Positions 1 to 9,527 of a stretch of DNA of 64,000 nt are shown here, piece after piece. Location of the stretch: positions 310,001 to 374,000 of the forward strand of contig NZ_JANZNR010000004.1 of the NCBI RefSeq assembly GCF_025153525.1. The letters are read 5' to 3'. The translations under genes were made by a program, and so were the position numbers. Below the pieces are notes generated by a model that saw only the letters and a list, made by a program, of their open reading frames with translations, was not told the origin of the DNA and searched no databases. Positions within the stretch are counted from its first letter, which is position 1, and each line of letters starts with the position of its first letter. The DNA is from Psychroserpens sp. SPM9 (GTDB taxonomy: Bacteria; Bacteroidota; Bacteroidia; Flavobacteriales; Flavobacteriaceae).

Positions 1-1
1 A

Positions 2-994
2 TCTGTAAATGGAATTCCTATTTTTACGATAACTTTAGGAACGGGATTTAAAAAAATATTCATGTGGTCGCAAATGCATGGCAATGAAAGTACGACGACG
101 AAGGCTGTTTTTGATATATTAAATCTGTTTTCGGGTGATCATAATCTTATATCTTCAATTTTAGATGCATGTACTATACAAATCATTCCAATTCTTAATC
201 CTGATGGTGCGCTCGCATACACTAGGTTAAATGCTAATCAGGTTGATTTAAATCGTGATGCGCAAGAATTGTCGCAACCAGAAAGTAAAGTCTTGCGCGC
301 TGTATTTGATGAGTTTAAACCAGATTTTTGCTTTAATCTGCATGGGCAACGTACGATTTTTAGCGCAGGTACGACTAGCAATTCGGCGACTGTCTCGTTT
401 TTGGCTCCAGCTCAAGATGAAGCGCGTACTGTTACATCTACACGACAAAAAGCTATGGAGCTTATCGTAGCGATGAATTCAGTGCTTCAAAAACAAATCA
501 AAAATCAGGTTGGTTTGTATGATGACGGATTTAACTTAAACTGCGTCGGTGACACCTTCCAGGCGGCTAATGTACCAACAGTACTGTTTGAGGCTGGGCA
601 TTATCAAGATGATTATAGACGTGAGCAAACACGTGAATTTATATTTCAGTCTATGCTTGTTGCTTTAAGTTATATTGCAAAGTGTGATGTTGATGGTCAA
701 AAGAGTGCTGTTTATTTTGAAATACCAAGAAATAAAAAATTGTTTTATGATGTTATTATCAGAAATACGAATGCTTTGGATGTTGGAATACAATATCAGG
801 AACGATTAGTTGATGGTGTGTTGAAATTTATTCCTAAAATTGAAAAAATTTCTGATCTGAGCAATTTTTACGGACATAAAGAGCTTGATGCCAATGGGTA
901 TGAAGTGTTTGCTGAAAACGGCAAGGTGATTTCTGAAGGAAACGAAATCGATTTCGTAGTGATTGACAATGTGAAATTTTTATTAAATCTTTGA
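2..994 (+). CDS. M14-family zinc carboxypeptidase-like protein (5' truncated)
   Basis: The reading frame is open from base 2, so the true start lies before the window; the first internal ATG is at 62. The visible part has the zinc-ligand motif HGNE (HxxE) near the start, the DLNRD segment that normally carries the substrate-binding Arg, the third-ligand-type His in FNLHGQ, and a late LFEAGHY segment where the family has its catalytic Glu. These four landmarks in order identify an M14 (carboxypeptidase A/succinylglutamate desuccinylase-like) metallopeptidase. No signal peptide can be judged because the N-terminus is missing. The C-terminal ~100 residues are a beta-rich extension. The next gene, an Lrp regulator, is separate. 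The exact substrate cannot be told from sequence. Confidence 0.85.
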   Translation, partial: SVNGIPIFTITLGTGFKKIFMWSQMHGNESTTTKAVFDILNLFSGDHNLISSILDACTIQIIPILNPDGALAYTRLNANQVDLNRDAQELSQPESKVLRAVFDEFKPDFCFNLHGQRTIFSAGTTSNSATVSFLAPAQDEARTVTSTRQKAMELIVAMNSVLQKQIKNQVGLYDDGFNLNCVGDTFQAANVPTVLFEAGHYQDDYRREQTREFIFQSMLVALSYIAKCDVDGQKSAVYFEIPRNKKLFYDVIIRNTNALDVGIQYQERLVDGVLKFIPKIEKISDLSNFYGHKELDANGYEVFAENGKVISEGNEIDFVVIDNVKFLLNL

Positions 995-1068
995 AAAAGT
1001 TGTTTTTAGATGTGATATCTTCAAAGAAATTGCATTATTTTTGTATTTAATTTACGAAAAACGGAATA

Positions 1069-1548
1069 ATGGCAAAATTTAAATTAGACGAAATCGATCA
1101 CCAAATCCTTGATATGTTAATTGATAATACAAGGATTCCTTTTACTGATATTGCAAAAAAACTAGTAATTTCTGCAGGTACTGTTCATGTAAGAGTTAAG
1201 AAAATGGAAGAGGCTGGAATCATCAAGGGTTCTTCATTAACTTTAGACTATCAAAAACTAGGATATTCTTTTATTGCTTATGTTGGAGTTTTCTTGAATA
1301 ATACCTCGCAAACAAAATTTGTTTTAGAGCGTATCGCAGATATTCCTTATGTGACTGTAGCTCATATTACTACTGGTAAATTCAATATCTTCTGTAAAGT
1401 TAGAGCTAAAAACACGTCGCATGCAAAAGATATTATCTTTATGTTAGATGATATTGAAGGCATTTACAGAACTGAGACTATGATTAGTTTGGAGGAAAGT
1501 ATTAATGATAAGAAGCGTTTAATGCATACGATATTTAACGAGCTTTAA
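1069..1548 (+). CDS. Lrp/AsnC family transcriptional regulator
   Basis: A 159-residue protein of normal length for the feast/famine family. Residues ~5-60 form the N-terminal winged helix-turn-helix (LDEIDHQILDML...TDIAKKL...VHVRVKKMEEAGII). Residues ~70-150 form the RAM/AsnC ligand-binding domain (YVGVFLN, VTVAHITTGKFNIFCKV). Such proteins are DNA-binding oligomers that respond to amino acids. The gene stands alone between the M14 peptidase and a DinB-like gene and is followed by a clear terminator. A TATTTTTG at 1036-1043 resembles a Bacteroidota -7 element, but no convincing TTG sits at the right distance, so the promoter is uncertain. The regulon cannot be inferred. Confidence 0.95.
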   Translation: MAKFKLDEIDHQILDMLIDNTRIPFTDIAKKLVISAGTVHVRVKKMEEAGIIKGSSLTLDYQKLGYSFIAYVGVFLNNTSQTKFVLERIADIPYVTVAHITTGKFNIFCKVRAKNTSHAKDIIFMLDDIEGIYRTETMISLEESINDKKRLMHTIFNEL

Positions 1549-1572
1549 ATAGAATTATAGCTAATAATATTT

Positions 1573-1605
1573 AACCCTTTATCTTTTTGGATGAAGGGTT
1601 TTTTG
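1573..1605 (+). terminator. Rho-independent terminator after the Lrp gene
   Basis: AACCCTT (1573-1579) pairs with AAGGGTT (1594-1600), followed by a T run. It lies 25 bp after the stop codon of the Lrp/AsnC gene. Confidence 0.85.
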
Positions 1606-1627
1606 TTACTTTTAAACGTAGAAACAA

Positions 1628-2155
1628 ATGAGAAATTTAATGACAAAAGAAGATTTAAAAAAGGATGAATATAATCCGTATTATCAACAATACATTCAAA
1701 AATCAGGTGATGTGACGCTTACTGAAGGCTTAAAAAATAATGGCGATCTTACTATTGCGTTCTTAGAGTCTATTCCAGAAGAAAAATTGGAGTATCGTTA
1801 CGCTGAAGGAAAGTGGACGATTAAAGAGATTATCCAGCATCTAATTGACACCGAACGCGTCTTTACGTACAGAGCGCTGTGTATTGCTAGAGGTGATAAG
1901 ACGTTGTTTCCTGGTTATGATCAAGATGAATATGCTGCTAACTCAGAAGCCAATAAACGTTCTATGTTTAGTCTTATGAACGAATATAAAGCAGTTAGAT
2001 TGGCAAGTATTATCATGTTTGAAAGTTTTTCTGAAGCAATGTTAAAACGTATTGGTGTGGCGAGTAATAGTAATTTGTCGCCTAGGGCTGTTGCTTTTAT
2101 TGTTATAGGTCATGAAAATCACCACTGTGAAATTATTAATGAACGTTATTTGTAA
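1628..2155 (+). CDS. DinB family protein
   Basis: A 175-residue DinB/YfiT-like four-helix protein. The signature includes a WTIKEIIQHLIDTERVFTYRA segment (His about residue 71) and a C-terminal HENHHCEIINERYL. These are the histidines that bind a divalent metal in the DinB superfamily. The superfamily includes thiol-dependent transferases (bacillithiol, mycothiol) and many damage-inducible proteins of unknown role; the exact reaction is not predictable. It starts 22 bp after the preceding terminator. A second ATG four codons in (1640) is an alternative start. A bidirectional hairpin follows. Confidence 0.9.
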   Translation: MRNLMTKEDLKKDEYNPYYQQYIQKSGDVTLTEGLKNNGDLTIAFLESIPEEKLEYRYAEGKWTIKEIIQHLIDTERVFTYRALCIARGDKTLFPGYDQDEYAANSEANKRSMFSLMNEYKAVRLASIIMFESFSEAMLKRIGVASNSNLSPRAVAFIVIGHENHHCEIINERYL

Positions 2156-2159
2156 ACTA

Positions 2160-2192
2160 AAAAAAACCACTTCGATTGAAGTGGCTTTTTGT
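2160..2192. terminator. Bidirectional terminator between the DinB and beta-barrel genes
   Basis: CCACTTC (2167-2173), loop GATT, GAAGTGG (2178-2184), flanked by an A run on the left and a T run on the right. It can serve both convergent genes. Confidence 0.9.
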
Positions 2193-2215
2193 CTTTAAAA
2201 ATCTATAATTAGTTT

Positions 2216-2701
2216 TTAGAATCTGTATCTAATACCTAGTGCGATATCAAAGTCTAAGTCATCTCTGTAGTCTCCAAAACCTAGTTCTGGTCTTGCATCC
2301 AATGATAATTGTAAAGGAAAATCAAAGTTGTACTCTATACCTACATCACCTGCAACAAATAAAAATGTTTCGCTGTCATCAAATCCATCTGGTACATTGT
2401 CAAAACTGTAAGATCCAACACCACCACCAGCACCTGCATACCAGTTAAAACCTCCATCAATATTCCAAACCCATTGGTAAAGTCCGGTAAGTTTAAAACC
2501 ATCGTAGTTGTTTCCGCTTCTTAATCCGAGATCAATTTCTAAACGATTATTGTCTCCAAGTCCTCTTTGGTAAGAAATCTCTGCTCCAAATCCGTCGCTG
2601 TCTCCTAGGCGAACACCAATAGCGTTGTCTGAAATGTCCTGAGCGTTTGATAAAGTTGTAAAACCAACAAATGTGATTGCAATTAAAAGTATTCTTTTCA
2701 T
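2216..2701 (-). CDS. Secreted outer-membrane beta-barrel protein
   Basis: A 161-residue protein with a clear Sec signal peptide (MKRILLIAITFVGFTTLSNAQ, cleavage after ~residue 20). The mature part is a string of short amphipathic strands rich in Gly, Asp and aromatics. It ends in IALGIRYRF, a terminal Phe typical of BamA-targeted barrels. It looks like a small OmpW/OmpX-class or DUF-type eight-stranded barrel. The gene stands alone, diverges from the large FAD/Fe-S dehydrogenase gene, and has a TAATTTTG -7-like element upstream. The function is unknown. Confidence 0.85.
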   Translation of the reverse strand: MKRILLIAITFVGFTTLSNAQDISDNAIGVRLGDSDGFGAEISYQRGLGDNNRLEIDLGLRSGNNYDGFKLTGLYQWVWNIDGGFNWYAGAGGGVGSYSFDNVPDGFDDSETFLFVAGDVGIEYNFDFPLQLSLDARPELGFGDYRDDLDFDIALGIRYRF

Positions 2702-2762
2702 AATTTAGAGTTTTAAATTTAAGTTATTTGAGTAGCTTTTGTTGCTACCTTAATTATAACGA

Positions 2763-2770
2763 CAAAATTA
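2763..2770 (-). promoter_or_regulatory. Candidate -7 element (TAATTTTG) for the beta-barrel gene
   Basis: On the minus strand TAATTTTG fits the Bacteroidota TAnnTTTG -7 consensus 62 bp before the start codon. A perfect -33 TTG is not seen at the usual spacing. The leader that follows carries a small hairpin (GTAGC...GCTAC, 2726-2744 region). Confidence 0.45.
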
Positions 2771-2846
2771 TGTTAAAATTGAATAGTAAAGCTTAATTTT
2801 AAGACAATTTTATAGCACTTTCGATAAAAATATTGACTCAAATACA

Positions 2847-5759
2847 ATGCAAAAACCCAATAACCGCAGGCTTTCTGAACTAAAATCCAAATTATCTGGC
2901 GAACTGCATTATGATGAATTGATGAAAGTGCTTTATGCGACAGATGCTTCTGTGTATCGCATGCTGCCTCTAGCGGTTGCTTTGCCTAAAACTAAAAAGG
3001 ATATCAAGCTTTTAATTGAATTTGCAAAAGCGAATAAAACCTCCATTATACCAAGAACAGCGGGAACATCGTTGGCAGGTCAGTGTGTTGGAAATGGGAT
3101 TGTTGTTGATGTTTCTAAGTATTTTACAAAAATCTTAGATATTAATGAAGCTGATCGGACTGTAACTGTTGAACCTGGCGTGGTGCGTGATGAACTTAAT
3201 CATTATTTAAAACCTTTCGGATTGTTTTTTGGACCCAATACGTCGACTTCAAATCGCTGTATGATTGGAGGAATGGTGGGTAACAATTCGTCTGGAACAA
3301 CATCTATTCAGTATGGTGTGACGCGTGATAAAGTTAAGGCTTTGCAAGTTATTTTAAGTGATGGAAGCGAAGTGGAGTTTTCTGAAATGCCTTCGGAAGA
3401 CTTGATGGAAAAGATGAAGCGTTCGACTTTAGAAGGACAGCTTTATAAAATTATCCACGATGAACTGGCATCTGAAGCAGTGCAGCAGCAGATTAAAAAA
3501 GAATTTCCGAAACCCGAAATTCACCGTAGAAACACAGGTTACGCTATTGATGAATTATGGTCTTCGGAAAATGATAGTTTCAATATGTGTAAGTTGCTTT
3601 CGGGTAGCGAAGGAACCTTGGCGTTTACAACTCAAATTACTTTAAAATTGGATGTGCTTCCGCCTAGTGAAAGTATGATGGTGGCAGCGCATTTTGATAG
3701 TATTGAAAAATGTATGAACGCAGTTGAATTGGTTATGAAGCACGATTTGTTCACCTGCGAAATGATGGATAAAACCATTTTAGATTTAACGAAACATAAT
3801 AAACAGCAACAAAGTAATAGGCAATTTATAAGTGGAGATCCTGAAGCTATCTTAATGTGTGAGGTTCGTGATGAAGCTGTTGATAGTGTTAAGTTTAAGG
3901 TTGATGACTTAATTGAAAACATTAAGGGTTCGGGTTTGAGTTTTAGTTGTCCGATTCTGGTTGGAGAGCAAATAAATCAGGCTTTAGAATTAAGGAAAGC
4001 CGGATTGGGATTATTAGGCAATATGATTGGTGATCAAAAAACAGCAGCGTGTATTGAAGATACAGCTGTGGCGCTTTCAGATTTATCAAATTATATTCGT
4101 GATTTTTCCAGTTTAATGGAAACTTATAATCAAAAACCTGTCTATTACGCACATGCAGGTGCTGGAGAGCTGCATTTACGTCCTATTTTAAATTTAAAAA
4201 AGAAAGCTGATGTTGTTTTGTTTAGAAAAATAACAACAGATGTCGCACAGTTGGTAAAGCGGTATCAAGGCTCAATGAGTGGAGAGCATGGTGATGGTAT
4301 TGTGCGTGCAGAATTTATTCCGCTAATGATTGGTGCTGAAAATTATGAGATTTTAAAGCGGATTAAAACTGCATTTGATCCTCATAACATCTTTAATCCT
4401 GGAAAAATCGTCGAGGCTTTTCCTATGGATGAGTCCTTACGTTACGAAGCTGATAGGGAAGAGCCTGAAATAGAAACAGTTTTGGATTTTTCGGAATCGC
4501 TCGGTATTTTACGAGAAGCTGAAAAGTGTAATGGTTCTGGCGATTGTCGGAAGTTACCAGAATTTGGCGGGACGATGTGTCCAAGTTATCGTGCCACCAA
4601 AGATGAAAAAGATACGACTCGAGCAAGAGCAAACGCATTGCGCGAAGTGCTGACACATTCAGAAAAACCTAATAAATTTGACAGTGAGACTCTTAAAAAT
4701 GTGTTTGATTTGTGTTTGAGCTGTAAAGCCTGTTCGAGCGAATGTCCTAGTAGTGTAGATGTGTCAAGTTTAAAAGCAGAGTTTCAATACCACTATCAAA
4801 AGGCAAATGGCGTAAGTTGGCGAACAAAATTGTTTGCGTATAACAATCGGTTAAACGCTTTCGGAAGTCGTTTTGGAGGGCTCACGAATTTTATGTTTTC
4901 TAATCCGTTAACGGCTTCAGCAATTAAAAAAAGTTTTAAAATTGCTAAAAAAAGAAGCTTACCATTACTGTCAACTAAAAGTTTATATAAAGTACATGAA
5001 AGTATTAAAAAACAATTAGATAATGATAAAAAAATTAAAACAGTTTATTTGTTTAATGATGAATTCACAAACTATTTAGATACTCATATAGGAATTGATG
5101 CGATAACACTTTTAGAAGCCTTAAATTACGAAGTAAAGCTTGTTCGTCATTCAGAATCGGGACGTTCGTTTTTATCTAAAGGCTTGTTGCTTCAGGCAAA
5201 ATCTGTTGCCAATAAAAATGTTACTATTTTTAAAGATCTAATTTCAAAAGACACACCATTAATAGGTATCGAACCTTCAGCTATTCTTAGCTTTAAAGAC
5301 GAATATCTTAAACTAGCAGATGATAAAGTTTCAGCAAAGAAAATAGCAAATCACACCTATCTTATTGAGGCGTTTATTCAGCATGAAATACAATTAGGAA
5401 ACATCACTTCAGAGCAATTTACTTCCGAAGAAAAAACCATTAAATTTCATGGGCATTGCCATCAAAAAGCCTTGTTAAATCAATCGTCTAGCTTTGCAGT
5501 ATTAAACTTGCCTAAAAACTATAAAGTGACTATTATACCTAGTGGTTGTTGCGGTATGGCTGGTAGTTTTGGGTACGAAAAGGAACATTATGAAATGAGT
5601 ATGCAAATTGGAGAACAGACCTTGTTTCCTGCTGTACGCAATGCTCCTACAGAGGTCTTGATTTCGGCAAATGGAACGAGTTGCAGGCATCAAATAAAAG
5701 ATGGAACAGAACGGGAAGCATTGCATCCAATATCGATTCTTAAAGCGGCATTGCGCTAA
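2847..5759 (+). CDS. FAD-binding and Fe-S-binding oxidoreductase (D-lactate/glycolate dehydrogenase type)
   Basis: A 970-residue fusion. Residues ~35-230 are a PCMH-type FAD-binding domain (IIPRTAGTSLAGQCVG, FGPNTSTSNRCMIGGMVGNNSSG). Residues ~230-530 are a FAD-oxidase C-terminal domain (YAHAGAGELHLRP, SGEHGDGIVRAEF, DPHNIFNPGKI). Residues ~555-650 hold two Fe-S clusters (Cys at ~561 in CNGSGDC; CLSCKACSSECP at ~622). Residues ~850-950 carry CCG-type motifs (HGHCHQKAL, SGCCGMAGSFGYEKEHYE). This is the GlpC/Dld2/YdiJ architecture, in which a 2-hydroxyacid is oxidised by FAD and electrons pass to the respiratory chain. D-lactate or D-2-hydroxyglutarate are plausible substrates but not decidable here. 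It ends 4 bp inside the convergent LpxH-like gene. Confidence 0.92.
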   Translation: MQKPNNRRLSELKSKLSGELHYDELMKVLYATDASVYRMLPLAVALPKTKKDIKLLIEFAKANKTSIIPRTAGTSLAGQCVGNGIVVDVSKYFTKILDINEADRTVTVEPGVVRDELNHYLKPFGLFFGPNTSTSNRCMIGGMVGNNSSGTTSIQYGVTRDKVKALQVILSDGSEVEFSEMPSEDLMEKMKRSTLEGQLYKIIHDELASEAVQQQIKKEFPKPEIHRRNTGYAIDELWSSENDSFNMCKLLSGSEGTLAFTTQITLKLDVLPPSESMMVAAHFDSIEKCMNAVELVMKHDLFTCEMMDKTILDLTKHNKQQQSNRQFISGDPEAILMCEVRDEAVDSVKFKVDDLIENIKGSGLSFSCPILVGEQINQALELRKAGLGLLGNMIGDQKTAACIEDTAVALSDLSNYIRDFSSLMETYNQKPVYYAHAGAGELHLRPILNLKKKADVVLFRKITTDVAQLVKRYQGSMSGEHGDGIVRAEFIPLMIGAENYEILKRIKTAFDPHNIFNPGKIVEAFPMDESLRYEADREEPEIETVLDFSESLGILREAEKCNGSGDCRKLPEFGGTMCPSYRATKDEKDTTRARANALREVLTHSEKPNKFDSETLKNVFDLCLSCKACSSECPSSVDVSSLKAEFQYHYQKANGVSWRTKLFAYNNRLNAFGSRFGGLTNFMFSNPLTASAIKKSFKIAKKRSLPLLSTKSLYKVHESIKKQLDNDKKIKTVYLFNDEFTNYLDTHIGIDAITLLEALNYEVKLVRHSESGRSFLSKGLLLQAKSVANKNVTIFKDLISKDTPLIGIEPSAILSFKDEYLKLADDKVSAKKIANHTYLIEAFIQHEIQLGNITSEQFTSEEKTIKFHGHCHQKALLNQSSSFAVLNLPKNYKVTIIPSGCCGMAGSFGYEKEHYEMSMQIGEQTLFPAVRNAPTEVLISANGTSCRHQIKDGTEREALHPISILKAALR

Positions 5760-6607
5760 TCTTTCTTTTTTTTCTTCTTTTGCTCAACAATAGTAATGGC
5801 TGCAATTAAATCTTTAACATCCATATCTTTAATGTCTTCGTCTGCGTAAAATGCTCTGAGTTTATCCTGGTTGTAATTGTAGATTTTCCAGCGCTTAAAC
5901 TGATATTCTAAAGCGGTGAAGTTTTCTATCCAATCTCCTGAATTTAAATAAGTAGTTGTGCCGTGTTTGTTCTCAGTAACTTGCATTTTAGGTTGGTGAA
6001 TGTGGCCACAAACAACATAATCATAACCGTTTTCTATGGCTAAATCTGAAGCGACTTTTTCAAAATCATTAATATATTTAATGGCACCTTTGACACTGTT
6101 TTTTATTTTTTTGGAGAGCGAATATTTTTCTCGCCCCATTTGCTCTAAACACCAATTCACAAACCTGTTTAACAAAATCAAGATATCGTAACCGTAGCCG
6201 CCTAATTTTGCCAGCCATTTTGCATTTTGAATCGAAACATCAAAAACATCACCATGAAAAAACCAAGCTTTCTTTCCGTCTAGTTCCAATACAATTTTGT
6301 CGACAATAGAAATATTTCCAATTGTAGTATCACTAAACTTTCGTAGCATTTCATCGTGATTTCCAGTGATGTAAATGATTTCTACACCATCGGAAGCCAT
6401 ATCCATGATTTTTTTAATAACTCTTAAATGCGATTTCGGGAAATATCGTTTTTTAAATTGCCAGATGTCAATAATATCACCATTGAGAATCAGTTTTTTT
6501 GGTGCAATACTATTAAGATAAGTCAATAGCTGCTTGGCGTGACATCCATAAGTACCTAAATGGACATCAGAAATGACAGCGATTTCTATTTTTCGTTTAG
6601 ATTTCAA
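5756..6607 (-). CDS. LpxH-like UDP-2,3-diacylglucosamine diphosphatase / metallophosphoesterase
   Basis: A 283-residue calcineurin-like phosphoesterase. It has all five metal-binding blocks: SDVHLG (D14, H16), NGDIID (~44), GNHDE (~81), FFHGDVFD (~117) and CGHIHQP (~205). The HGD...D and GHIH context matches the LpxH/COG2908 branch, which hydrolyses UDP-2,3-diacylglucosamine to lipid X in lipid A synthesis at the inner-membrane face. It is longer than E. coli LpxH (~240), as is usual in Bacteroidota. The C-terminus ends in a lysine run (KKKKKK) encoded by the last codons, which overlap the stop of the FAD/Fe-S gene. Confidence 0.88.
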   Translation of the reverse strand: MKSKRKIEIAVISDVHLGTYGCHAKQLLTYLNSIAPKKLILNGDIIDIWQFKKRYFPKSHLRVIKKIMDMASDGVEIIYITGNHDEMLRKFSDTTIGNISIVDKIVLELDGKKAWFFHGDVFDVSIQNAKWLAKLGGYGYDILILLNRFVNWCLEQMGREKYSLSKKIKNSVKGAIKYINDFEKVASDLAIENGYDYVVCGHIHQPKMQVTENKHGTTTYLNSGDWIENFTALEYQFKRWKIYNYNQDKLRAFYADEDIKDMDVKDLIAAITIVEQKKKKKKD

Positions 6608-6794
6608 TAGCTATACTCAATTATCTTACAAAGAACTTAATTCAATTTTAGATGTAAGAATTTTTGTAATTAACAAACAATCAGCAAATTGTTAAGCAAT
6701 TGTTATGCTTATTTGCTTCGGAAATGTGTGACATTATGGAATTCTGTTTTTGTTTGTCTATTTTTACAAGTACTTTAGCGTAAAATCTTTATAT

Positions 6795-7856
6795 ATGGCA
6801 GGAAATTCATTCGGAAAAATTTTCAAACTCACCACATTTGGTGAATCTCATGGTGTGGCAATTGGTGGAATTATTGATGGTTGTCCGCCAGGATTACAAC
6901 TGGATTTTGATGCCATACAAAATGAATTAGATCGTAGAAAACCTGGGCAATCAGAAATTGTGACACAACGTAAAGAGCCTGATACTGTTGAATTTCTTTC
7001 AGGAATATTTGAAGGACAAACCACAGGAACACCGATCGGTTTTGTCATAAAAAATACGAATCAGAAATCTAAAGATTATTCACATATTAAAGATGTGTAC
7101 AGGCCAAGTCATGCCGATTATACCTATGACAAAAAGTATGGCGTTCGCGATTATAGAGGAGGCGGACGAAGTTCGGCGCGAGAAACGGCGTCAAGAGTTG
7201 TAGCAGGCGCTATAGCTAAACAATTACTGAACTCGATTCAAATACATGCCTATACGTCTTCAGTTGGCGATTTGTTTTTGGAGAAACCTTATCAGGACTT
7301 AGATTTTTCCAAAATTGAAACTAATGTAGTTCGTTGTCCAGATGACGCTGTAGCGGAACAGATGATAGCTAAAATTAAAGACATCCGTAAAGAGGGAAAT
7401 ACTATTGGCGGAACCATAACTTGTGTACTTCAAAATCTACCTGTAGGTTTAGGGGAGCCGGTTTTTGATAAATTGCATGCCGATTTAGGAAAAGCCATGT
7501 TGTCAATAAATGCAGTTAAAGGTTTTGAGTATGGCAGCGGATTTTGTGGCGCCAAAATGAAAGGGACAGAACATAACGATTTGTTCAATGCTGATGGTAC
7601 AACGCAAACCAATTTATCGGGCGGCATTCAAGGTGGAATTAGTAATGGGATGGATATTTATTTTAGGGTTGCTTTTAAGCCTGTGGCGACTGTAATTCAA
7701 AAGCAAGATGCACTAGATAGTTCGGGAAATATTGTAGAAATGCAAGGCAAGGGACGCCATGATCCTTGTGTGGTTCCTAGAGCGATTCCTATTGTTGAAG
7801 CAATGGCAGCTTTGGTTTTAGCAGATTTCTATTTGCTGAATAAAATGTATAATTAA
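6795..7856 (+). CDS. aroC: Chorismate synthase
   Basis: A 353-residue enzyme catalysing EPSP to chorismate with reduced FMN, the last step of the shikimate pathway. Signatures are [18 protein letters not shown] at the N-terminus, DGCPPG, the [27 protein letters not shown]-binding segment, and the C-terminal [18 protein letters not shown]. The frame is open for 15 more codons upstream (ATG 6750), but alignment to the family places the start at MAGNSFG (6795). It is followed after 11 bp by a small membrane-protein gene and then a DAACS symporter, all on the same strand. Confidence 0.98.
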   Translation: MAGNSFGKIFKLTTFGESHGVAIGGIIDGCPPGLQLDFDAIQNELDRRKPGQSEIVTQRKEPDTVEFLSGIFEGQTTGTPIGFVIKNTNQKSKDYSHIKDVYRPSHADYTYDKKYGVRDYRGGGRSSARETASRVVAGAIAKQLLNSIQIHAYTSSVGDLFLEKPYQDLDFSKIETNVVRCPDDAVAEQMIAKIKDIRKEGNTIGGTITCVLQNLPVGLGEPVFDKLHADLGKAMLSINAVKGFEYGSGFCGAKMKGTEHNDLFNADGTTQTNLSGGIQGGISNGMDIYFRVAFKPVATVIQKQDALDSSGNIVEMQGKGRHDPCVVPRAIPIVEAMAALVLADFYLLNKMYN

Positions 7857-7867
7857 GGATATATAGT

Positions 7868-8122
7868 TTGACTGAAGCCGAAAAAAATGCCGAAAAGCGA
7901 AAGCATATGTCTTTGACGAATGCCGAATTTTTGACGTTTTTCTTTTTTCCGTTTAACGTGAAGCGTTTTGGTATGAACAATCATGAACTCAATAAAGCGG
8001 AAGATGAGCGCTTTATGAAGTATGGTTTTGAAACCAAACTAAAAGAAGCCGACGCTGCAAGACTGTATGGAACAATTTTTTACATTGGAATAGCCATAAT
8101 ATTAGGTGTCATCTTTAAATAG
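7868..8122 (+). CDS. Small conserved membrane protein of unknown function
   Basis: An 84-residue protein. The N-terminal half is charged and contains a FLTFFFFPF segment. The middle is Lys/Glu-rich (NKAEDERFMKYGFETKLKEADAARLYG). The C-terminus is a transmembrane helix (TIFYIGIAIILGVIF). The chosen start is a TTG preceded by AAGGA at 7855-7859; an ATG at 7907 (MSLTNAEF) is the alternative. It sits 11 bp after aroC and 33 bp before the symporter gene, so it is probably co-transcribed. I do not recognise a named family. Confidence 0.7.
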   Translation: MTEAEKNAEKRKHMSLTNAEFLTFFFFPFNVKRFGMNNHELNKAEDERFMKYGFETKLKEADAARLYGTIFYIGIAIILGVIFK

Positions 8123-8155
8123 TACTAATAGAATAGATTAAATCGCAATAGATAT

Positions 8156-9478
8156 ATGAAAAAACTAGCCTTACACTGGAAAATTTTAATTGGAATGTTA
8201 CTGGGTTTAATATTTGGTTTTATAATGCTTCAAGTAGGAGGAAGAGCCTTTACTGAAGATTGGATAAAGCCTATAGGCTCCATATTTGTAAAGCTGCTGA
8301 AGTTGATAGCAATTCCGTTAATATTAGCGTCATTGATAAAAGGAATATCTGATTTGAAAGATATTTCCAAATTCAAAAACATAGGAATTCGCACTATCGG
8401 AATTTATATCGTAACAACAGTTATCGCCATTTCTATTGGATTAGCTCTCGTTAATATCATGCAGCCAGGTGATGGTGTTTCTGAAGAAACCATAGCTAAA
8501 TTAACAGAAACGTATTCTGAAAATAGTAGTGTTAAGGCCAAAATAGCCGAAGCTTCAAAACAAAAAGATTCAGGGCCATTACAGTTTTTAGAAGATATGG
8601 TTCCTGATAATGCCTTTTTGGCTTTAAGTGATAACAGACTTATGCTTCAAGTGATATTCTTTGCCATTTTCTTAGGGATTTCATTACTTCTTATAGGTGA
8701 AAAAAGAGCGGCACCATTAAAGAGTTTTTTCGATTCATTAAATGATGTGGTGTTAAAAATGGTCGATTTAATCATGCTAACGGCTCCTATTGCCGTGTTT
8801 GCACTATTAGCAAATGTTGTGGTTTCTTCTGATGATCCAGACATACTATTCGCTTTATTAAAATATGCAGGTGTAGTGGTTCTAGGCTTGGTTTTAATGA
8901 TTGTTATCTACTGTGTTTTTGTAGCGACATTCACAAAGAAAAATCCGTTTTGGTTTCTCAAAGAAATAAGTCCTGCGCAATTGTTGGCTTTTTCAACAAG
9001 TTCAAGCGCCGCAACGCTTCCAGTAACTATGGAGCGTGTTGAGGAGCATATAGGAGTTGATAAAGAGGTTTCTAGTTTTGTATTACCTGTAGGGGCGACA
9101 ATCAATATGGATGGTACAAGTTTATATCAAGCAGTAGCAGCTGTGTTTATTTTTCAAGCCCTTGGTTTAGATTTAACGTTTTCAGACCAAATCACTATTG
9201 TTTTAACAGCTTTATTAGCGTCTATCGGTAGTGCTGCAGTTCCAGGAGCAGGAATGGTGATGTTAGTCATCGTGTTAGAATCCGTTGGATTGCCTCCAGA
9301 ATTATTACCTATTGGCTTGGCTTTAATTTTCGCTGTCGATAGACCTTTAGATATGTGTCGTACTGTAGTAAATGTAACTGGTGATGCGACGGTGTCTATG
9401 GTCGTTGCAAAATCTGTAGGAAAACTTGGTGAACCTAAGGTTAAGAATTGGGATGACAACTACGAAGAAGTAAAATAA
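8156..9478 (+). CDS. Dicarboxylate/amino acid:cation symporter (DAACS/SLC1 family)
   Basis: A 440-residue inner-membrane transporter with eight transmembrane helices and two re-entrant loops. Family markers are the serine-rich HP1 motif STSSSAATLP, NMDGTSLYQAVAAVF in TM7, the HP2 region IGSAAVPGAGMVML, and the TM8 substrate motif DRPLDMCRTVVNVTGDA. The family couples uptake of glutamate, aspartate, C4-dicarboxylates or neutral amino acids to Na+ or H+. The MCRTVVNVTGD motif in TM8 suits an acidic substrate (the Arg pairs with the side-chain carboxylate). It lies 49 bp before the GshB-like gene, so uptake of a glutathione or peptide precursor is an attractive inference. Confidence 0.95.
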   Translation: MKKLALHWKILIGMLLGLIFGFIMLQVGGRAFTEDWIKPIGSIFVKLLKLIAIPLILASLIKGISDLKDISKFKNIGIRTIGIYIVTTVIAISIGLALVNIMQPGDGVSEETIAKLTETYSENSSVKAKIAEASKQKDSGPLQFLEDMVPDNAFLALSDNRLMLQVIFFAIFLGISLLLIGEKRAAPLKSFFDSLNDVVLKMVDLIMLTAPIAVFALLANVVVSSDDPDILFALLKYAGVVVLGLVLMIVIYCVFVATFTKKNPFWFLKEISPAQLLAFSTSSSAATLPVTMERVEEHIGVDKEVSSFVLPVGATINMDGTSLYQAVAAVFIFQALGLDLTFSDQITIVLTALLASIGSAAVPGAGMVMLVIVLESVGLPPELLPIGLALIFAVDRPLDMCRTVVNVTGDATVSMVVAKSVGKLGEPKVKNWDDNYEEVK

Positions 9479-9527
9479 AATTTTTAAATTTAAATACGAT
9501 TTATTCACAAATAAAAACCAACCTAAT

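Noticed and set aside
1036-1043. Promoter for the Lrp gene at TATTTTTG
   Set aside because: The -7-like element is good, but the nearest TTG is over 30 bp upstream, so I did not list it as a promoter.
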